Of a stretch of DNA of 64,000 bases, positions 19,691-29,492 are shown one piece after another. This DNA comes from Bacillota bacterium (GTDB lineage Bacteria > Bacillota > Clostridia > TANB77 > CAG-465), in NCBI GenBank assembly GCA_023460515.1, contig JAEWPS010000032.1, positions 1-64,000 on the forward strand. The letters run 5' to 3'. The notes under the pieces are model-generated. The model was not told the DNA's origin, ran no database searches, and saw nothing but the letters and a program-made list of their open reading frames with translations. Position numbers and translations under genes: made by a program. The stretch's first letter is position 1, and the number at the start of each line of letters is the position of its first letter.

Positions 19691-20554
19691 ATGATAGAAA
19701 TTATAGCTAATGTATTTGGTGCTATTATTAGGGTTATATATAATTTAACGCAAGATAATTATGCACTATCTATAATACTTTTCACAATACTTACCAAGGC
19801 TTTATTATTTCCACTTTCATTAAAACAAATGAAATCAAGTATGGAAATGCAAAAGATAAAACCAAAGTATGATGAAATAGTGAAAAAATATAAGAATGAT
19901 AAATCAAAACAAGGTGAGGAGATAACTAAATTATATAGTGAGCATAAAATTAATCCATTAGGAGGATGTTTACCACTTTTAATCCAATTACCACTTATAC
20001 TTGGAATGTTTTATATAGTTAGACAACCTTTAACATATGTTGTACAACTTCCAAAAGAAGAAATTCAAATATACACTCAACAATTACTAAACAAAGAAGA
20101 AGTAAACGCTACTGAAATGAGTAATTCTGAAATAAAAATTGCAAATAGTAATAAATTAATTGATATGAATTTTGTAGGGTTAAATTTAGGAGATGTACCT
20201 TCAGATATATTTTCTTCAGATGAATCAAAACGTGCAAATCCATATTCAATTCTAATACCAATATTAAGTGTATTATTTTCTATTTATCAAATAAAACAAA
20301 TGCAAAAAACAAATCAAATGACGGAAGAACAAAAAGAAATGCAAAAATCCATGAACTTTATGATGCCTATGCTTTCAGGATTTATCGCTTTCACAATGCC
20401 ACTTGCACTTGGTGTATATTGGTTAGTAGGCAGTATGTGTCAAATAGCTCAACAGTCTTTTATATCTAAATTAATTAAAGAACAAAAAAATGAAGAAAAT
20501 AGTTTTTTATTAGAATCAGATAAAGGGGGAAAAGGGAATGAAAAGAACAACTGA
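19691..20554 (+). CDS. yidC: membrane protein insertase YidC/Oxa1
   Basis: A 287-residue insertase with about five transmembrane helices. The cytosolic charged hairpin (MKSSMEMQKIKPKYDEIVKK) and INPLGGCLPLLIQLPL are typical. It lacks the large periplasmic domain of Gram-negative YidC. There is no lipobox cysteine near the N-terminus, unlike SpoIIIJ of Bacillus. Its last 17 bp overlap khpB. Confidence 0.95.
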   Translation: MIEIIANVFGAIIRVIYNLTQDNYALSIILFTILTKALLFPLSLKQMKSSMEMQKIKPKYDEIVKKYKNDKSKQGEEITKLYSEHKINPLGGCLPLLIQLPLILGMFYIVRQPLTYVVQLPKEEIQIYTQQLLNKEEVNATEMSNSEIKIANSNKLIDMNFVGLNLGDVPSDIFSSDESKRANPYSILIPILSVLFSIYQIKQMQKTNQMTEEQKEMQKSMNFMMPMLSGFIAFTMPLALGVYWLVGSMCQIAQQSFISKLIKEQKNEENSFLLESDKGGKGNEKNN

Positions 20555-21197
20555 ACAAGTAGGTAAAACAATAGAAGAGGCAGTTAGAAAAGGATTAGAA
20601 GAACTTAAAGTTGCAAGAGATGATGTTATTATTGATATATTAGAAGAACCTAAAGCAGGCGGTATATTAGGAATGCTTTCACAAAAATTAGCAAAGGTAA
20701 GACTAACTGTTGATAAAAAAATAACAGAAGATGTTCTTGTAGCAACTCAAAAAAGAATAGACAATATATTGAAAGATATTTTTAAAATAACTGGAGAAAA
20801 TAATATAAAACATACTTGTACAGGGGATAGTAAACAAGTTATCGTAAAATTAGAACTTGATAACCCTAAACATTTAATAGGATATAGAGGTAAAACAATA
20901 GAATCTTTACAATCTATACTTAATGCAATGTTGCAAAGAGAAGATGAAGAGTACTCTAAAGTTTTCGTTGAAATAAACAATTACAAAAAGGAAAAAGAAG
21001 AAAAATTAAAGATATATGCTAATAAAATGGCAGATAACGTAGCTAAATTTAAAAAATCAATAAAATTAGAACCAATGTCAGCATATGAAAGAATGATAGT
21101 TCATCAAGAATTATCTTCTAGAGATGATGTAGTAACGGAAAGTTTTGGTGAAGAACCAAGAAGAATTTTGGTTATAAAGAAAAAATATAATAATTAA
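20538..21197 (+). CDS. khpB: RNA-binding protein KhpB (Jag/EloR)
   Basis: 219 residues: Jag N-terminal domain (1-52, ending EPKAGGILGML), a KH domain with LIGYRGKTIESLQSILNAM (GxxG loop), and a C-terminal R3H domain (MIVHQELSSRDDVVTESFGE). It forms an RNA-binding complex with KhpA and affects cell elongation in other Firmicutes. GGGGGAAAAGGG before the ATG overlaps the yidC end. Confidence 0.93.
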   Translation: MKRTTEQVGKTIEEAVRKGLEELKVARDDVIIDILEEPKAGGILGMLSQKLAKVRLTVDKKITEDVLVATQKRIDNILKDIFKITGENNIKHTCTGDSKQVIVKLELDNPKHLIGYRGKTIESLQSILNAMLQREDEEYSKVFVEINNYKKEKEEKLKIYANKMADNVAKFKKSIKLEPMSAYERMIVHQELSSRDDVVTESFGEEPRRILVIKKKYNN

Positions 21198-21212
21198 AAT
21201 AAAAAAACAGTG

Positions 21213-21239
21213 AAAAATCAGCAGTTATGCTGGTTTTTT
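21213..21239 (+). terminator. terminator after khpB
   Basis: AAAAATCAGCA (21213-21223) pairs with TGCTGGTTTTT across a 4-nt loop; T6 follows. Confidence 0.75.
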
Positions 21240-21259
21240 AACGGAAAGGGAAAAATGTT

Positions 21260-22630
21260 ATGTCAACAATAGCTGCAATAGGAACAGCGCTTGGATCAAG
21301 CGGAATAAATATAATAAGAATTAGTGGTGATAAAAGTAAAGATATAATTAGTAAAATATTTAATAAGTATTCTAAATTATCACCCAATACTATAGTTTAT
21401 GGAAAAATAATAGATAATGAAGTGTTTTTAGATAATGTTTTGGTATCTTATTTTAAATCTCCCAATTCATTTACAGGTGAAGATATATGTGAAATAAATT
21501 GTCACGGAGGATCATATATAACTAAACAAATATTAGAAACAGTAATAAAAAATGGGGCTGAAATGGCCTCTCCAGGAGAATTCTCTAAGAGAGCATTTTT
21601 AAATGGTAAAATGGATCTTTCTGAAGCGGAAAGTATAATAGACTTAATAAATGCTAAAACAAAAATTGAGACAAAAATAGCTACTGAACAATTAAATGGA
21701 AAATTGTTTACTAAAATAGTTAAGTTAAGAGAAAAATTAGTTGAAATATTAGCACAAATTGAGGTTAGTATAGATTATCCAGAATATGATTATGAAGAAG
21801 TAGAAAATAGTAATGTAATAAAATTACTTGATTTAGAAATATCTGAGATAAATAAGTTGTTAAACTCATATGATGAAGGTAAATATATAAAGAATGGAAT
21901 AAATGTAGCCATTTTAGGTAGACCAAACGTTGGTAAATCATCACTTTTAAATAATTTAGCTAATTATGAAAGGGCTATTGTTACAGATATAGCTGGTACG
22001 ACTAGGGATGTTGTAGAAGAAACTATAAATATAGGAGATATTATTTTAAATATTTCTGATACAGCTGGTATAAGAGATACTGAGGACATAATTGAAAAAA
22101 TAGGTGTTTCAAAAAGTATAAAAAAATTAGATGAAGTTGATTTAGTTATATATGTTTTAAATATTGAAAACAAACTTTCAATTGAAGATATTGACATGCT
22201 CTCTAAAATCCAAAATAAAGGAATAAAATACATACCGGTGATAAATAAGATAGATAAATATGAAAAAACGTTTTTTGATACCTTTATGGACGAATTGAAT
22301 AAAAATAACATAACAACTACAATTAATATATCTGCTAAAGAAGATTTAGGAATAGATGAATTAAAAAGTAGAATAATGTCTATGTTTTTTGAGGACACTA
22401 TAAATAATACAAATGAGATAATTATAGTAAATGAAAGACATAAGAAATTATTAGAAGAATCAATTAGGCATTTGAAAATAGCTAAAGAAGAAGTGGTTAA
22501 ATGTATGCCAGTAGACATAATATCTATTGAATTGAAGGAAAGTACTAGAAAATTAGGAGAAATAATTGGTACTGATGTTTCACAAGATATAATTAGTAAA
22601 ATATTTGAAAAATTTTGTTTAGGAAAGTAG
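21260..22630 (+). CDS. mnmE: tRNA modification GTPase MnmE
   Basis: Works with MnmG to make the 5-carboxymethylaminomethyl group at U34. Order: THF-binding N-terminal domain (1-118), helical domain, G domain with P-loop GRPNVGKS (220-227), switch [10 protein letters not shown] and NKID, and the C-terminal CLGK (typical CxGK) end. 456 residues. Confidence 0.96.
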   Translation: MSTIAAIGTALGSSGINIIRISGDKSKDIISKIFNKYSKLSPNTIVYGKIIDNEVFLDNVLVSYFKSPNSFTGEDICEINCHGGSYITKQILETVIKNGAEMASPGEFSKRAFLNGKMDLSEAESIIDLINAKTKIETKIATEQLNGKLFTKIVKLREKLVEILAQIEVSIDYPEYDYEEVENSNVIKLLDLEISEINKLLNSYDEGKYIKNGINVAILGRPNVGKSSLLNNLANYERAIVTDIAGTTRDVVEETINIGDIILNISDTAGIRDTEDIIEKIGVSKSIKKLDEVDLVIYVLNIENKLSIEDIDMLSKIQNKGIKYIPVINKIDKYEKTFFDTFMDELNKNNITTTINISAKEDLGIDELKSRIMSMFFEDTINNTNEIIIVNERHKKLLEESIRHLKIAKEEVVKCMPVDIISIELKESTRKLGEIIGTDVSQDIISKIFEKFCLGK

Positions 22631-22638
22631 GGGATAAT

Positions 22639-24531
22639 ATGGAATATAATGCAGGGGAATACGATGTTATAATTGTAGGAGGTGGACATGCTGGATGTGA
22701 AGCAGCTTTAGCTTCAAGCAGATTAGGTAAAAAAACCGCTATGTTTATAATAAATATGGATACATTAGCTAATATGCCATGTAATCCTAATATAGGAGGA
22801 ACATCTAAAGGTCATTTAGTAAGAGAAATTGATGCTTTAGGTGGGGAAATGGGAAAGGTAGCAGATAAAACATTTATACAATCAAAAATGTTAAATATGT
22901 CAAAGGGTCCAGCTGTACATTCAATTAGAATGCAGTCAGATAGAATGAAATATCATATAGTTATGAAAGAAACTTTAGAAAATCAGAAAAATCTAGATAT
23001 TTATCAAGCAGAAATCGTAGATATAATTGTTAATGAAAAAAAAGACAAAATTATTGGTGTTAAAACAAAAACTGGAGCAGTATATAATACAAAGACTATT
23101 GTTGTTGCTACAGGAACATATTTAAAGGGAAAAATAATTATTGGAGAAATTTCATATGAAAGCGGGCCTGATGGGGTTTTTCCAGCTAATGATTTGTCAC
23201 AAAGCTTAATGAATATAGGGGTCTCATTAAGAAGATTTAAAACAGGTACCCCTTCAAGAATTAATATAAATAAAATGGATTTATCTAAAATGGAAGTACA
23301 GAAAGGAGATAATGAAATAAGTTTATTCTCATATGATCATGTTGACAATGAAAGTATGTTAAATAAAAAACAAGTTGATTGTTATCTCACTTATACGACT
23401 GAAAAGACACACAAATTAATATTAGATAATCTTCATAGATCCCCATTATATAGTGGTAAAATTGAAGGAGTTGGTCCAAGATATTGTCCTTCTATAGAAG
23501 ATAAAATAGTTAGATTTAAGGATAAAGAAAGACATCAAATATTTGTAGAACCTTTAGGTGAAGATACATCTGAAATGTATATTCAAGGAATGTCAACATC
23601 GATGCCTGAAGATATACAAATAGCTATGTATAGAAGTATTCCTGGATTAGAAAATGCTACGCTTATGAGATCTGCTTATGCTATTGAATATGATGCAATT
23701 GATTCTACTAATTTGAATTTAAATCTTGAATATAAGGGAATTGAAGGATTATTTTTTGCTGGTCAAGTAAATGGTAGTTCAGGGTATGAAGAAGCAGCAG
23801 CACAAGGTATTATGGCTGGTATTAATGCTAGTTTAAAAATAGATAATAAAGAAAGTTTCGTATTAGATAGATCTGAAGCATATATAGGCGTTTTAATAGA
23901 TGATTTAGTGACAAAAGGAACTAATGAGCCATATAGAATGATGACATCTAGAGCTGAATACAGGCTTAACCTTAGACAGGACAATGCTGATATAAGATTA
24001 AGAAAAAAAGGATATGATTTAGGTTTGATTTCACAAGAAAAGTATAATAAATTTCTTATTAAAAAGGAAATGATTGAATTAGAAACAGAAAGATTGAAGA
24101 AATTGAACATATATCCAACGGAAGAAACTAATGATTTACTGAAAAAACTTAGTAGTAGTGAAATAACTACATGTCACAAAGCTAGTGACTTGTTGAAAAG
24201 AAGTGAAATTTCATATAATGATTTAATAAAATTAGATCCCGATAAGAATATTTTAAGTAAAGAAATTACTGAACAAGTAGAAATACAATTGAAGTATGAT
24301 GGGTATATTAAATTACAGTTAGAGCAAATTGAAGAGTTTAAAAAACTTGAAAATAAAAAGTTATCAAAAGATATTAATTATCCAGAAATAAAAGGTTTAT
24401 CTCTAGAGGCAAGGCAAAAACTAGATAAGCAAAAACCTTTATCTATTGGTCAAGCTTCAAGAATATCTGGTGTTTCACCAGCTGATATATCTGTACTTTT
24501 AATTTATTTAAATCAAACTCAAAAAAGATAG
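22639..24531 (+). CDS. mnmG: tRNA uridine-34 modification enzyme MnmG (GidA)
   Basis: FAD enzyme partner of MnmE. The dinucleotide-binding motif is [14 protein letters not shown] near the N-terminus, followed by the GidA signature [14 protein letters not shown] and [16 protein letters not shown] sequence. The C-terminal helical domain binds tRNA and MnmE. I start at ATG 22639, 8 bp after mnmE, with GTAGGGG upstream. 630 residues. Confidence 0.96.
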   Translation: MEYNAGEYDVIIVGGGHAGCEAALASSRLGKKTAMFIINMDTLANMPCNPNIGGTSKGHLVREIDALGGEMGKVADKTFIQSKMLNMSKGPAVHSIRMQSDRMKYHIVMKETLENQKNLDIYQAEIVDIIVNEKKDKIIGVKTKTGAVYNTKTIVVATGTYLKGKIIIGEISYESGPDGVFPANDLSQSLMNIGVSLRRFKTGTPSRININKMDLSKMEVQKGDNEISLFSYDHVDNESMLNKKQVDCYLTYTTEKTHKLILDNLHRSPLYSGKIEGVGPRYCPSIEDKIVRFKDKERHQIFVEPLGEDTSEMYIQGMSTSMPEDIQIAMYRSIPGLENATLMRSAYAIEYDAIDSTNLNLNLEYKGIEGLFFAGQVNGSSGYEEAAAQGIMAGINASLKIDNKESFVLDRSEAYIGVLIDDLVTKGTNEPYRMMTSRAEYRLNLRQDNADIRLRKKGYDLGLISQEKYNKFLIKKEMIELETERLKKLNIYPTEETNDLLKKLSSSEITTCHKASDLLKRSEISYNDLIKLDPDKNILSKEITEQVEIQLKYDGYIKLQLEQIEEFKKLENKKLSKDINYPEIKGLSLEARQKLDKQKPLSIGQASRISGVSPADISVLLIYLNQTQKR

Positions 24532-24543
24532 GAGAGTTTTCAT

Positions 24544-25293
24544 ATGAAAAATGAGAAAAATAGTTCATTTATAGAAACGTTAAATATAGAAGCAAAAAAA
24601 TATGGTTTTGAGCTTAATACCAGTATTCTTAATAAACTTGAGATATATAAAGATATGTTGATAGAATGGAATGAAAAAATGAATTTAACATCCATTACTG
24701 ATGAATATCAAATGATTATAAAGCATTTTATTGATTGTTTAGAATGTACGAAATATATAAGTGAAGGCAAAAAGATAATAGATGTTGGGACAGGCGCAGG
24801 ATTTCCAGGTATAGTTGTAGCGATCTATTTTGAAAACAAAATAGATCTTACATTGTTGGATGCTTTAAATAAAAGATTGATTTTTCTTGAGGAAGTTATA
24901 AAGAGGTTAGAATTAAAAAATATAAATATTGTTCATGGAAGAGCAGAAGATAAAGCAAATGATAGTATATACAGAGAAAAATATGATATAGCTCTAGCAA
25001 GAGCAGTGGCACCATTAAATATACTTTTAGAATATACTTCTCCATATATTAAGTTAAATGGTAAAGGTATATATATGAAAGGGGATAATATTCAAGAAGA
25101 AATAAATAATTCGAAAAATGCATTTAAAATATTGAATATTAGAGTATTAGATAAACATCAATATGACCTAGAACTTATAGAAAGTAATACAAAAGAAATA
25201 TTTAATAGAAGTATACTTGAAATAAAAAAGATTGATATAACGCCGAAAAATTACCCAAGGAGTTATGCTAAGATAAAGTCAATGCCATTATAA
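24544..25293 (+). CDS. rsmG: 16S rRNA (guanine-527-N7)-methyltransferase
   Basis: SAM-dependent methyltransferase (GidB) of 249 residues. Motif I is IIDVGTGAGFPGIVVAI; ALARAVAPLNILLEY is also family-typical. GGAGAG lies upstream of the ATG. Last gene of the mnmE-mnmG-rsmG group. Confidence 0.95.
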   Translation: MKNEKNSSFIETLNIEAKKYGFELNTSILNKLEIYKDMLIEWNEKMNLTSITDEYQMIIKHFIDCLECTKYISEGKKIIDVGTGAGFPGIVVAIYFENKIDLTLLDALNKRLIFLEEVIKRLELKNINIVHGRAEDKANDSIYREKYDIALARAVAPLNILLEYTSPYIKLNGKGIYMKGDNIQEEINNSKNAFKILNIRVLDKHQYDLELIESNTKEIFNRSILEIKKIDITPKNYPRSYAKIKSMPL

Positions 25294-25332
25294 TAAAACA
25301 AATGTTTGTGAGTTAATTAATAAAGATAAATA

Positions 25333-25389
25333 AAAAAAAGGAGAAAATGATTGAAAAAATAACAAATTTCATCATTTCTCTTTTTTTTT
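25333..25389 (+). terminator. terminator after rsmG
   Basis: A-rich arm GGAGAAAATGAT pairs with ATCATTTCTC and is followed by T9. It separates rsmG from parA. Confidence 0.75.
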
Positions 25390-25428
25390 GACTTCAAATG
25401 TATTATAATATGTATTGAGGTGACAGTA

Positions 25429-26202
25429 ATGGCAAAGGTTATATCAATTGCTAATCAGAAGGGTGGAGTTGGGAAAACTACTACGGCTGTAAATTTAAGT
25501 GCATGTATTGCAGAAAAAGGAAAAAAGGTATTACTTGTAGATATAGATCCACAAGGGAATGCAACTAGTGGTCTAGGTGTTGAGGCACATCAAGACAAGT
25601 CAGTTTATAATGTACTTGTAGATAGTATATCTATGGAGGAGACAATTCAAGGAACTATGATAAAAAAATTAGATGTATGTCCAGCAAATATTAATTTAGC
25701 TGGTGCAGAAATAGAATTAGTTTCAATGGTTTCAAGAGAGAATAGATTAAAAAAGGCAATAGATGCAGTTAGAGAAAAATATGATTATGTTATAATAGAT
25801 TGTCCACCATCATTAGGACTTATAACTTTAAATGCATTTACAGCATCAGACAGTGTACTTGTACCAATACAATGTGAGTATTATGCATTAGAAGGGTTAG
25901 GACAACTTATTAATACTATAAAATTAGTACAAATGCATTTAAATCAAGATTTAATAGTTGAAGGTGTTGTATTAACGATGTTTGATGCAAGAACTAATTT
26001 ATCTAGCGAAGTAGCAATAGAAGTAGAAAAATATTTTGGTAATAAAGTCTTTCAGACAATTATACCTAGAAATATAAGGTTAAGTGAAGCACCAAGTCAC
26101 GGGCTTCCAATAACTTTATATGATAAAGATTCTAAAGGTGCAGAAACATATAAAAAGTTAGCGAAGGAGTTACTTACTCTTAATGAGAAGGGGGTAAAAT
26201 AG
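25429..26202 (+). CDS. parA: chromosome partitioning ATPase ParA (Soj)
   Basis: Deviant Walker-A ATPase: KGGVGKTTTAVNLS, with DIDPQGNATSG and VIIDCPPSLG. It binds DNA non-specifically in its ATP form and works with ParB; in Bacillus it also regulates DnaA. GAGGTG fits the ATG at 25429; the earlier GTG is part of that site. 257 residues. Confidence 0.95.
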   Translation: MAKVISIANQKGGVGKTTTAVNLSACIAEKGKKVLLVDIDPQGNATSGLGVEAHQDKSVYNVLVDSISMEETIQGTMIKKLDVCPANINLAGAEIELVSMVSRENRLKKAIDAVREKYDYVIIDCPPSLGLITLNAFTASDSVLVPIQCEYYALEGLGQLINTIKLVQMHLNQDLIVEGVVLTMFDARTNLSSEVAIEVEKYFGNKVFQTIIPRNIRLSEAPSHGLPITLYDKDSKGAETYKKLAKELLTLNEKGVK

Positions 26203-26203
26203 T

Positions 26204-27088
26204 ATGTCAAAAGGTTTAGGTAGAGGTTTAAATGTTTTTTTTGGTGAGGACGGATTAGAATTAGAAAAAGTTACAACTGCTTCTAAAGAAAAAGGATATA
26301 AAGAACTTGATAAAGTTGTAGAACTTAATATTACAGAAGTTGAACCTACACTTAATCAACCAAGAAAAATATTTGATAAAGAAAAGTTGCAAGAACTTTC
26401 AGATTCAATAAAAGAAAATGGTGTATTACAACCTATTTTAGTTGTAAAAGATGATACAGGATATACTATTGTTGCTGGTGAAAGAAGATGGAGAGCTGCT
26501 AAAATGGCAGGACTTAAAGCCATTCCAGCAATTATAAAAGATTATACAGATACAAAGAAAAAACAAGTTGCATTGATTGAAAACATACAAAGAGAAGATT
26601 TAAATATAGTTGAAATAGCTAAGGCTATTAAAGAATTAATGGAAATAGATGGATATTCACAATCTGAGGTAGCTAAAATAACAGGAAAGAATGTTTCAAC
26701 GGTATCTAATATAATGAGACTTCTTAAATTACAGGATAAAATACTAGATTATCTAATGGAAGGTAAAATAGTTGAAGGACATGCAAGAGCATTACTAGCT
26801 GTAGATGATCATAATAAGCAATTAGAAATACTTGAAAAGATAGTTGAAAGAAAATTGACTGTACGAGATGTTGAAAAGTTAATTTATGGAGCAGATGATT
26901 ATGGTAGAAACAAAGAAAAGAAGCAACCAAAGAATGTATATTACCAAAAAATAGAAAGTAGATTAAAAGATTATTTTGGATATAAAGTAAAGTTAGAAAC
27001 AACAAAATCTCATCAAAAACTTATTGTTGAGTACAATGATGAAGAAGGATTAGAAAGTTTACTTTCTAAACTTAAAATAAGAATGTAA
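26204..27088 (+). CDS. parB: chromosome partitioning protein ParB (Spo0J)
   Basis: CTPase clamp that loads at parS. The N-terminal domain has VAGERRWRAAKMAGL and ALIENIQREDLN, then the helix-turn-helix (SQSEVAKITGKNVSTVSN) and a C-terminal dimer domain. 294 residues, one base after the parA stop. There is no noc paralogue here, and I found no full parS site in the window. Confidence 0.95.
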   Translation: MSKGLGRGLNVFFGEDGLELEKVTTASKEKGYKELDKVVELNITEVEPTLNQPRKIFDKEKLQELSDSIKENGVLQPILVVKDDTGYTIVAGERRWRAAKMAGLKAIPAIIKDYTDTKKKQVALIENIQREDLNIVEIAKAIKELMEIDGYSQSEVAKITGKNVSTVSNIMRLLKLQDKILDYLMEGKIVEGHARALLAVDDHNKQLEILEKIVERKLTVRDVEKLIYGADDYGRNKEKKQPKNVYYQKIESRLKDYFGYKVKLETTKSHQKLIVEYNDEEGLESLLSKLKIRM

Positions 27089-27093
27089 TAAAG

Positions 27094-27124
27094 AAAACAT
27101 AGTATTTTTATACTATGTTTTTTT
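27094..27124 (+). terminator. terminator after parB
   Basis: AAAACATAGTA pairs with TACTATGTTT around a T-rich loop; T7 follows. Confidence 0.85.
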
Positions 27125-27155
27125 CTTGTTTTTTATTAAAATTATAAAAAAGTAC

Positions 27156-27183
27156 TTGACAAATTATAAAAAACTGATATAAT
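27156..27183 (+). promoter_or_regulatory. sigma-A promoter of the tRNA-Ser pair
   Basis: TTGACA (27156-27161), 16 bp, TATAAT (27178-27183), 17 bp before the first tRNA. Confidence 0.85.
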
Positions 27184-27200
27184 AATATAGTACCAAGTTT

Positions 27201-27289
27201 GGAGGAGTGTCCGAGTGGTTTATGGAGCTAGTCTTGAAAACTAGTGATATCGCAAGGTACCGTGGGTTCGAATCCTACCTCCTCCGCCA
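27201..27289 (+). tRNA. tRNA-Ser (UGA)
   Basis: Acceptor arm GGAGGAG pairs with CTCCTCC; anticodon loop CTTGAAA with anticodon TGA; the long variable arm expected of tRNA-Ser; GGTTCGAATC T arm; encoded CCA end. Confidence 0.95.
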
Positions 27290-27293
27290 AATT

Positions 27294-27325
27294 TAAAGCG
27301 GGAATAATAAAATATTTCCGCTTTA
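27294..27325 (+). other. hairpin in the spacer between the tRNA genes
   Basis: Twelve-bp stem TAAAGCGGGAAT with ATTTCCGCTTTA and a short loop, no T run. It is probably a processing element in a joint transcript rather than a terminator. Confidence 0.5.
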
Positions 27326-27341
27326 TGTATATATAAACTTT

Positions 27342-27431
27342 GGAGAGTTACCCAAGTGGTTAAGGGGGCAGTTTGCTAAACTGTTAGGCGCCTTTTGGTG
27401 TGCGAGAGTTCGAACCTCTCACTCTCCGCCA
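27342..27431 (+). tRNA. tRNA-Ser (GCU)
   Basis: GGAGAGT pairs with ACTCTCC; anticodon GCT in TTTGCTAAA; long variable arm; GAGTTCGAACCTC T arm; encoded CCA. Confidence 0.95.
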
Positions 27432-27464
27432 CGAAAAACCACGAATATTTTTATTAGTGGAACT

Positions 27465-27500
27465 AAAACTTACTTCTATAATATATGAAGTAAGTTTTTT
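27465..27500 (+). terminator. terminator after the tRNA genes
   Basis: AAAACTTACTTC pairs with GAAGTAAGTTTT with a 10-nt loop; T6 at the end. Confidence 0.8.
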
Positions 27501-27509
27501 GTTATATAT

Positions 27510-27565
27510 TATATTATCATAAAGTTAATAAAACATTGATGTTTTATTAATTTTATGATAATATA
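27510..27565. repeat. near-perfect palindrome with 27-bp arms
   Basis: 27510-27536 is the inverted repeat of 27539-27565 with a 2-nt centre (TG) and one G:T pair (27524 with 27551). A possible promoter, TTGATG (27536-27541), 17 bp, TAATAT (27559-27564), is embedded in it, upstream of the GDPD gene. It lacks a T run, so it may be an operator or a cruciform-forming element rather than a terminator. Confidence 0.75.
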
Positions 27566-27593
27566 TGTATATAGTTTAATAAAGGTGATATAT

Positions 27594-28343
27594 TTGAAAA
27601 ATACTAATTTTCTAAGAGAACACTTAATTGCGCATAGAGGCTTTCATAATAAAGAAAAGGGAATACCTGAAAATTCAATTGGAGCTTTTGTTGAAGCAAT
27701 TAGAAATAATTTTATAATAGAATTAGATATTCATCTATTAAAAGATGGAAATATAGTTGTTTTTCATGATGATAATTTAATGAGAATGACAAATGTTAAT
27801 AAAAACTTAAAAGATTGTACTTTTGAAGAAATAAAAGATTTGAAATTATGCGGAACTAATTATAATATTCCTTTATTTAAAGAAGTTTTAAATTTAATTA
27901 ATAATAAGGTTGCAATAGTAATAGAATTGAAAACAGATAAAAAAGTAGGAGAGCTTGAAAAAAGATTAGTAGAAGAAATAATTGATTATACAGGAGAATA
28001 TGCAGTTAAGAGCTTTAACCCTTTATCTGTTTTGTGGTTTAAAAATAATTATCCTAATATAGTACGAGGTCAATTATCATATAATTATTATGATACTAAC
28101 TTTTGTTTCTTTCGAAAAGTTATTTTAAAAGAAATGCTGTTAAACATTATTACGAAACCTGATTTTATATCTTATGGTATTAAATCTTTACCTAATAAAA
28201 GGGTTGAAACAATCAGAAAAGAAAAGCTAATTTTAGGATGGACAATAAAAAATAAATCTGATTATGAATATGCCAAGAAGTATTGTGATAACTTTATATG
28301 TGAAAATATACAGAACTTAAATATTAAAATAAATTATATGTAA
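27594..28343 (+). CDS. glycerophosphodiester phosphodiesterase family protein
   Basis: Hydrolyses glycerophosphodiesters to glycerol-3-phosphate and an alcohol. GDPD motifs are present: IAHRGFHNKEKGIPENS (catalytic HR and ENS), ELDIHLLKDGNIVVFHD (ExD and second His). The start is TTG (27594-27596) with AGGTGA. 249 residues; no signal peptide, so cytoplasmic. The substrate cannot be fixed from sequence. Confidence 0.88.
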   Translation: MKNTNFLREHLIAHRGFHNKEKGIPENSIGAFVEAIRNNFIIELDIHLLKDGNIVVFHDDNLMRMTNVNKNLKDCTFEEIKDLKLCGTNYNIPLFKEVLNLINNKVAIVIELKTDKKVGELEKRLVEEIIDYTGEYAVKSFNPLSVLWFKNNYPNIVRGQLSYNYYDTNFCFFRKVILKEMLLNIITKPDFISYGIKSLPNKRVETIRKEKLILGWTIKNKSDYEYAKKYCDNFICENIQNLNIKINYM

Positions 28344-28364
28344 TTTAGATTAGAGAGGTTAAAA

Positions 28365-29432
28365 ATGAAAAATAAAAAGTTAATAATTATATTTGTTATA
28401 TTAGTAATTTTAGCGGCGGCATTATTTTATTTATATTATGATAAATATTTAAATTCTAAAAATTTAAATGCTAATATCGGGGATGAGAAAATTAATGTAG
28501 ATAACAATATTGTTAAGGAAGTAAAGGAAGAAAAGAAGTTAAAAATATATACAGGTTATGATCGACCAATAGCTGTTATGATAGATAATGAACAACCGGC
28601 TTGGCCACATTCGGGATTACAAGATGCTTATATGATATACGAAATGATAATTGAAGGTGGAGAAAGTAGAATGGTAGCTTTTTTCAAAAATGTTAATACT
28701 GCTAAAATAGGTCCTATAAGAAGTGCAAGACATTATTTTGTCCATTATGCGATGGAGCATGGTGCAATATTTGCACATTTTGGATGGAGTCCTAAGGCAC
28801 AGTCAACTATTGCAACAAATAATGTAAATAATATAAATGGTATATATGATAATTACTTTTGGCGTGTTGGAGGGGGATATCATAATGCATTTTCAAGCAT
28901 TAAAAAAATAAAAGAAATTGCAAGTACTAAAAAGTATATTGATTCAGGGAATGATACTCCAATATATAATTATAGCATTGATGAATATAATATTGAAGAA
29001 GGTCAAAAAATAACAGGACTAAAGATTAAATATTCGGATTTACATAATGTATCTTATAAATATGATGAAACTGAAAAAGTATTTTATAGAAGTATGCGTG
29101 GAATAGTAGATAAGGATAGAGAAACAGGTAAACAATACTATGCAAAAAACATTGTTATAATGTACGTTAAAAATTACAACTTACCGGATATGGAAACTAA
29201 GGGAAGGCAGGAACTAGAAAATTTAGGGTCAGGAAATGGATATTATATTACAAATGGTAAATATATAAATATTACATGGAAAAAGGATTCAGCAAAATCA
29301 AAAACTTTATGGCTTGATGAAAGTGGTAAAGAAATAGTTTTAAATGATGGAATTACATATGTACAACTTGCTCCTAGTGCATATAAAGTGAATTTTGATT
29401 TATTTGAAGAAGTACAGAAGAACATTCAATAA
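28365..29432 (+). CDS. DUF3048 (YerB-family) membrane-anchored protein
   Basis: N-terminal signal anchor (about 5-26) without a lipobox Cys, a short linker, then the DUF3048 domain with RPIAVMIDNEQPAWPHSG, IGPIRSARHYF and a C-terminal DUF3048_C part with ITWKKDS. 355 residues, probably extracellular and membrane-bound. The function of the family is unknown. GAGAGG precedes the ATG. Confidence 0.85.
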   Translation: MKNKKLIIIFVILVILAAALFYLYYDKYLNSKNLNANIGDEKINVDNNIVKEVKEEKKLKIYTGYDRPIAVMIDNEQPAWPHSGLQDAYMIYEMIIEGGESRMVAFFKNVNTAKIGPIRSARHYFVHYAMEHGAIFAHFGWSPKAQSTIATNNVNNINGIYDNYFWRVGGGYHNAFSSIKKIKEIASTKKYIDSGNDTPIYNYSIDEYNIEEGQKITGLKIKYSDLHNVSYKYDETEKVFYRSMRGIVDKDRETGKQYYAKNIVIMYVKNYNLPDMETKGRQELENLGSGNGYYITNGKYINITWKKDSAKSKTLWLDESGKEIVLNDGITYVQLAPSAYKVNFDLFEEVQKNIQ

Positions 29433-29453
29433 TTGTCAAACATAAATAAATGA

Positions 29454-29492
29454 GTTATCTCTTGAATATATTATTTGAGAGGTGACTTTTTT
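29454..29492 (+). terminator. terminator-like hairpin containing the SD of the ZIP gene
   Basis: 29454-29463 pairs with 29477-29486 (10 bp with G:U pairs), 13-nt loop, then T6 directly before the ATG at 29493. The 3' arm contains GAGAGGTGA, the only ribosome site for the next gene. It can act as terminator of the DUF3048 gene and as a translational block. Confidence 0.55.
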
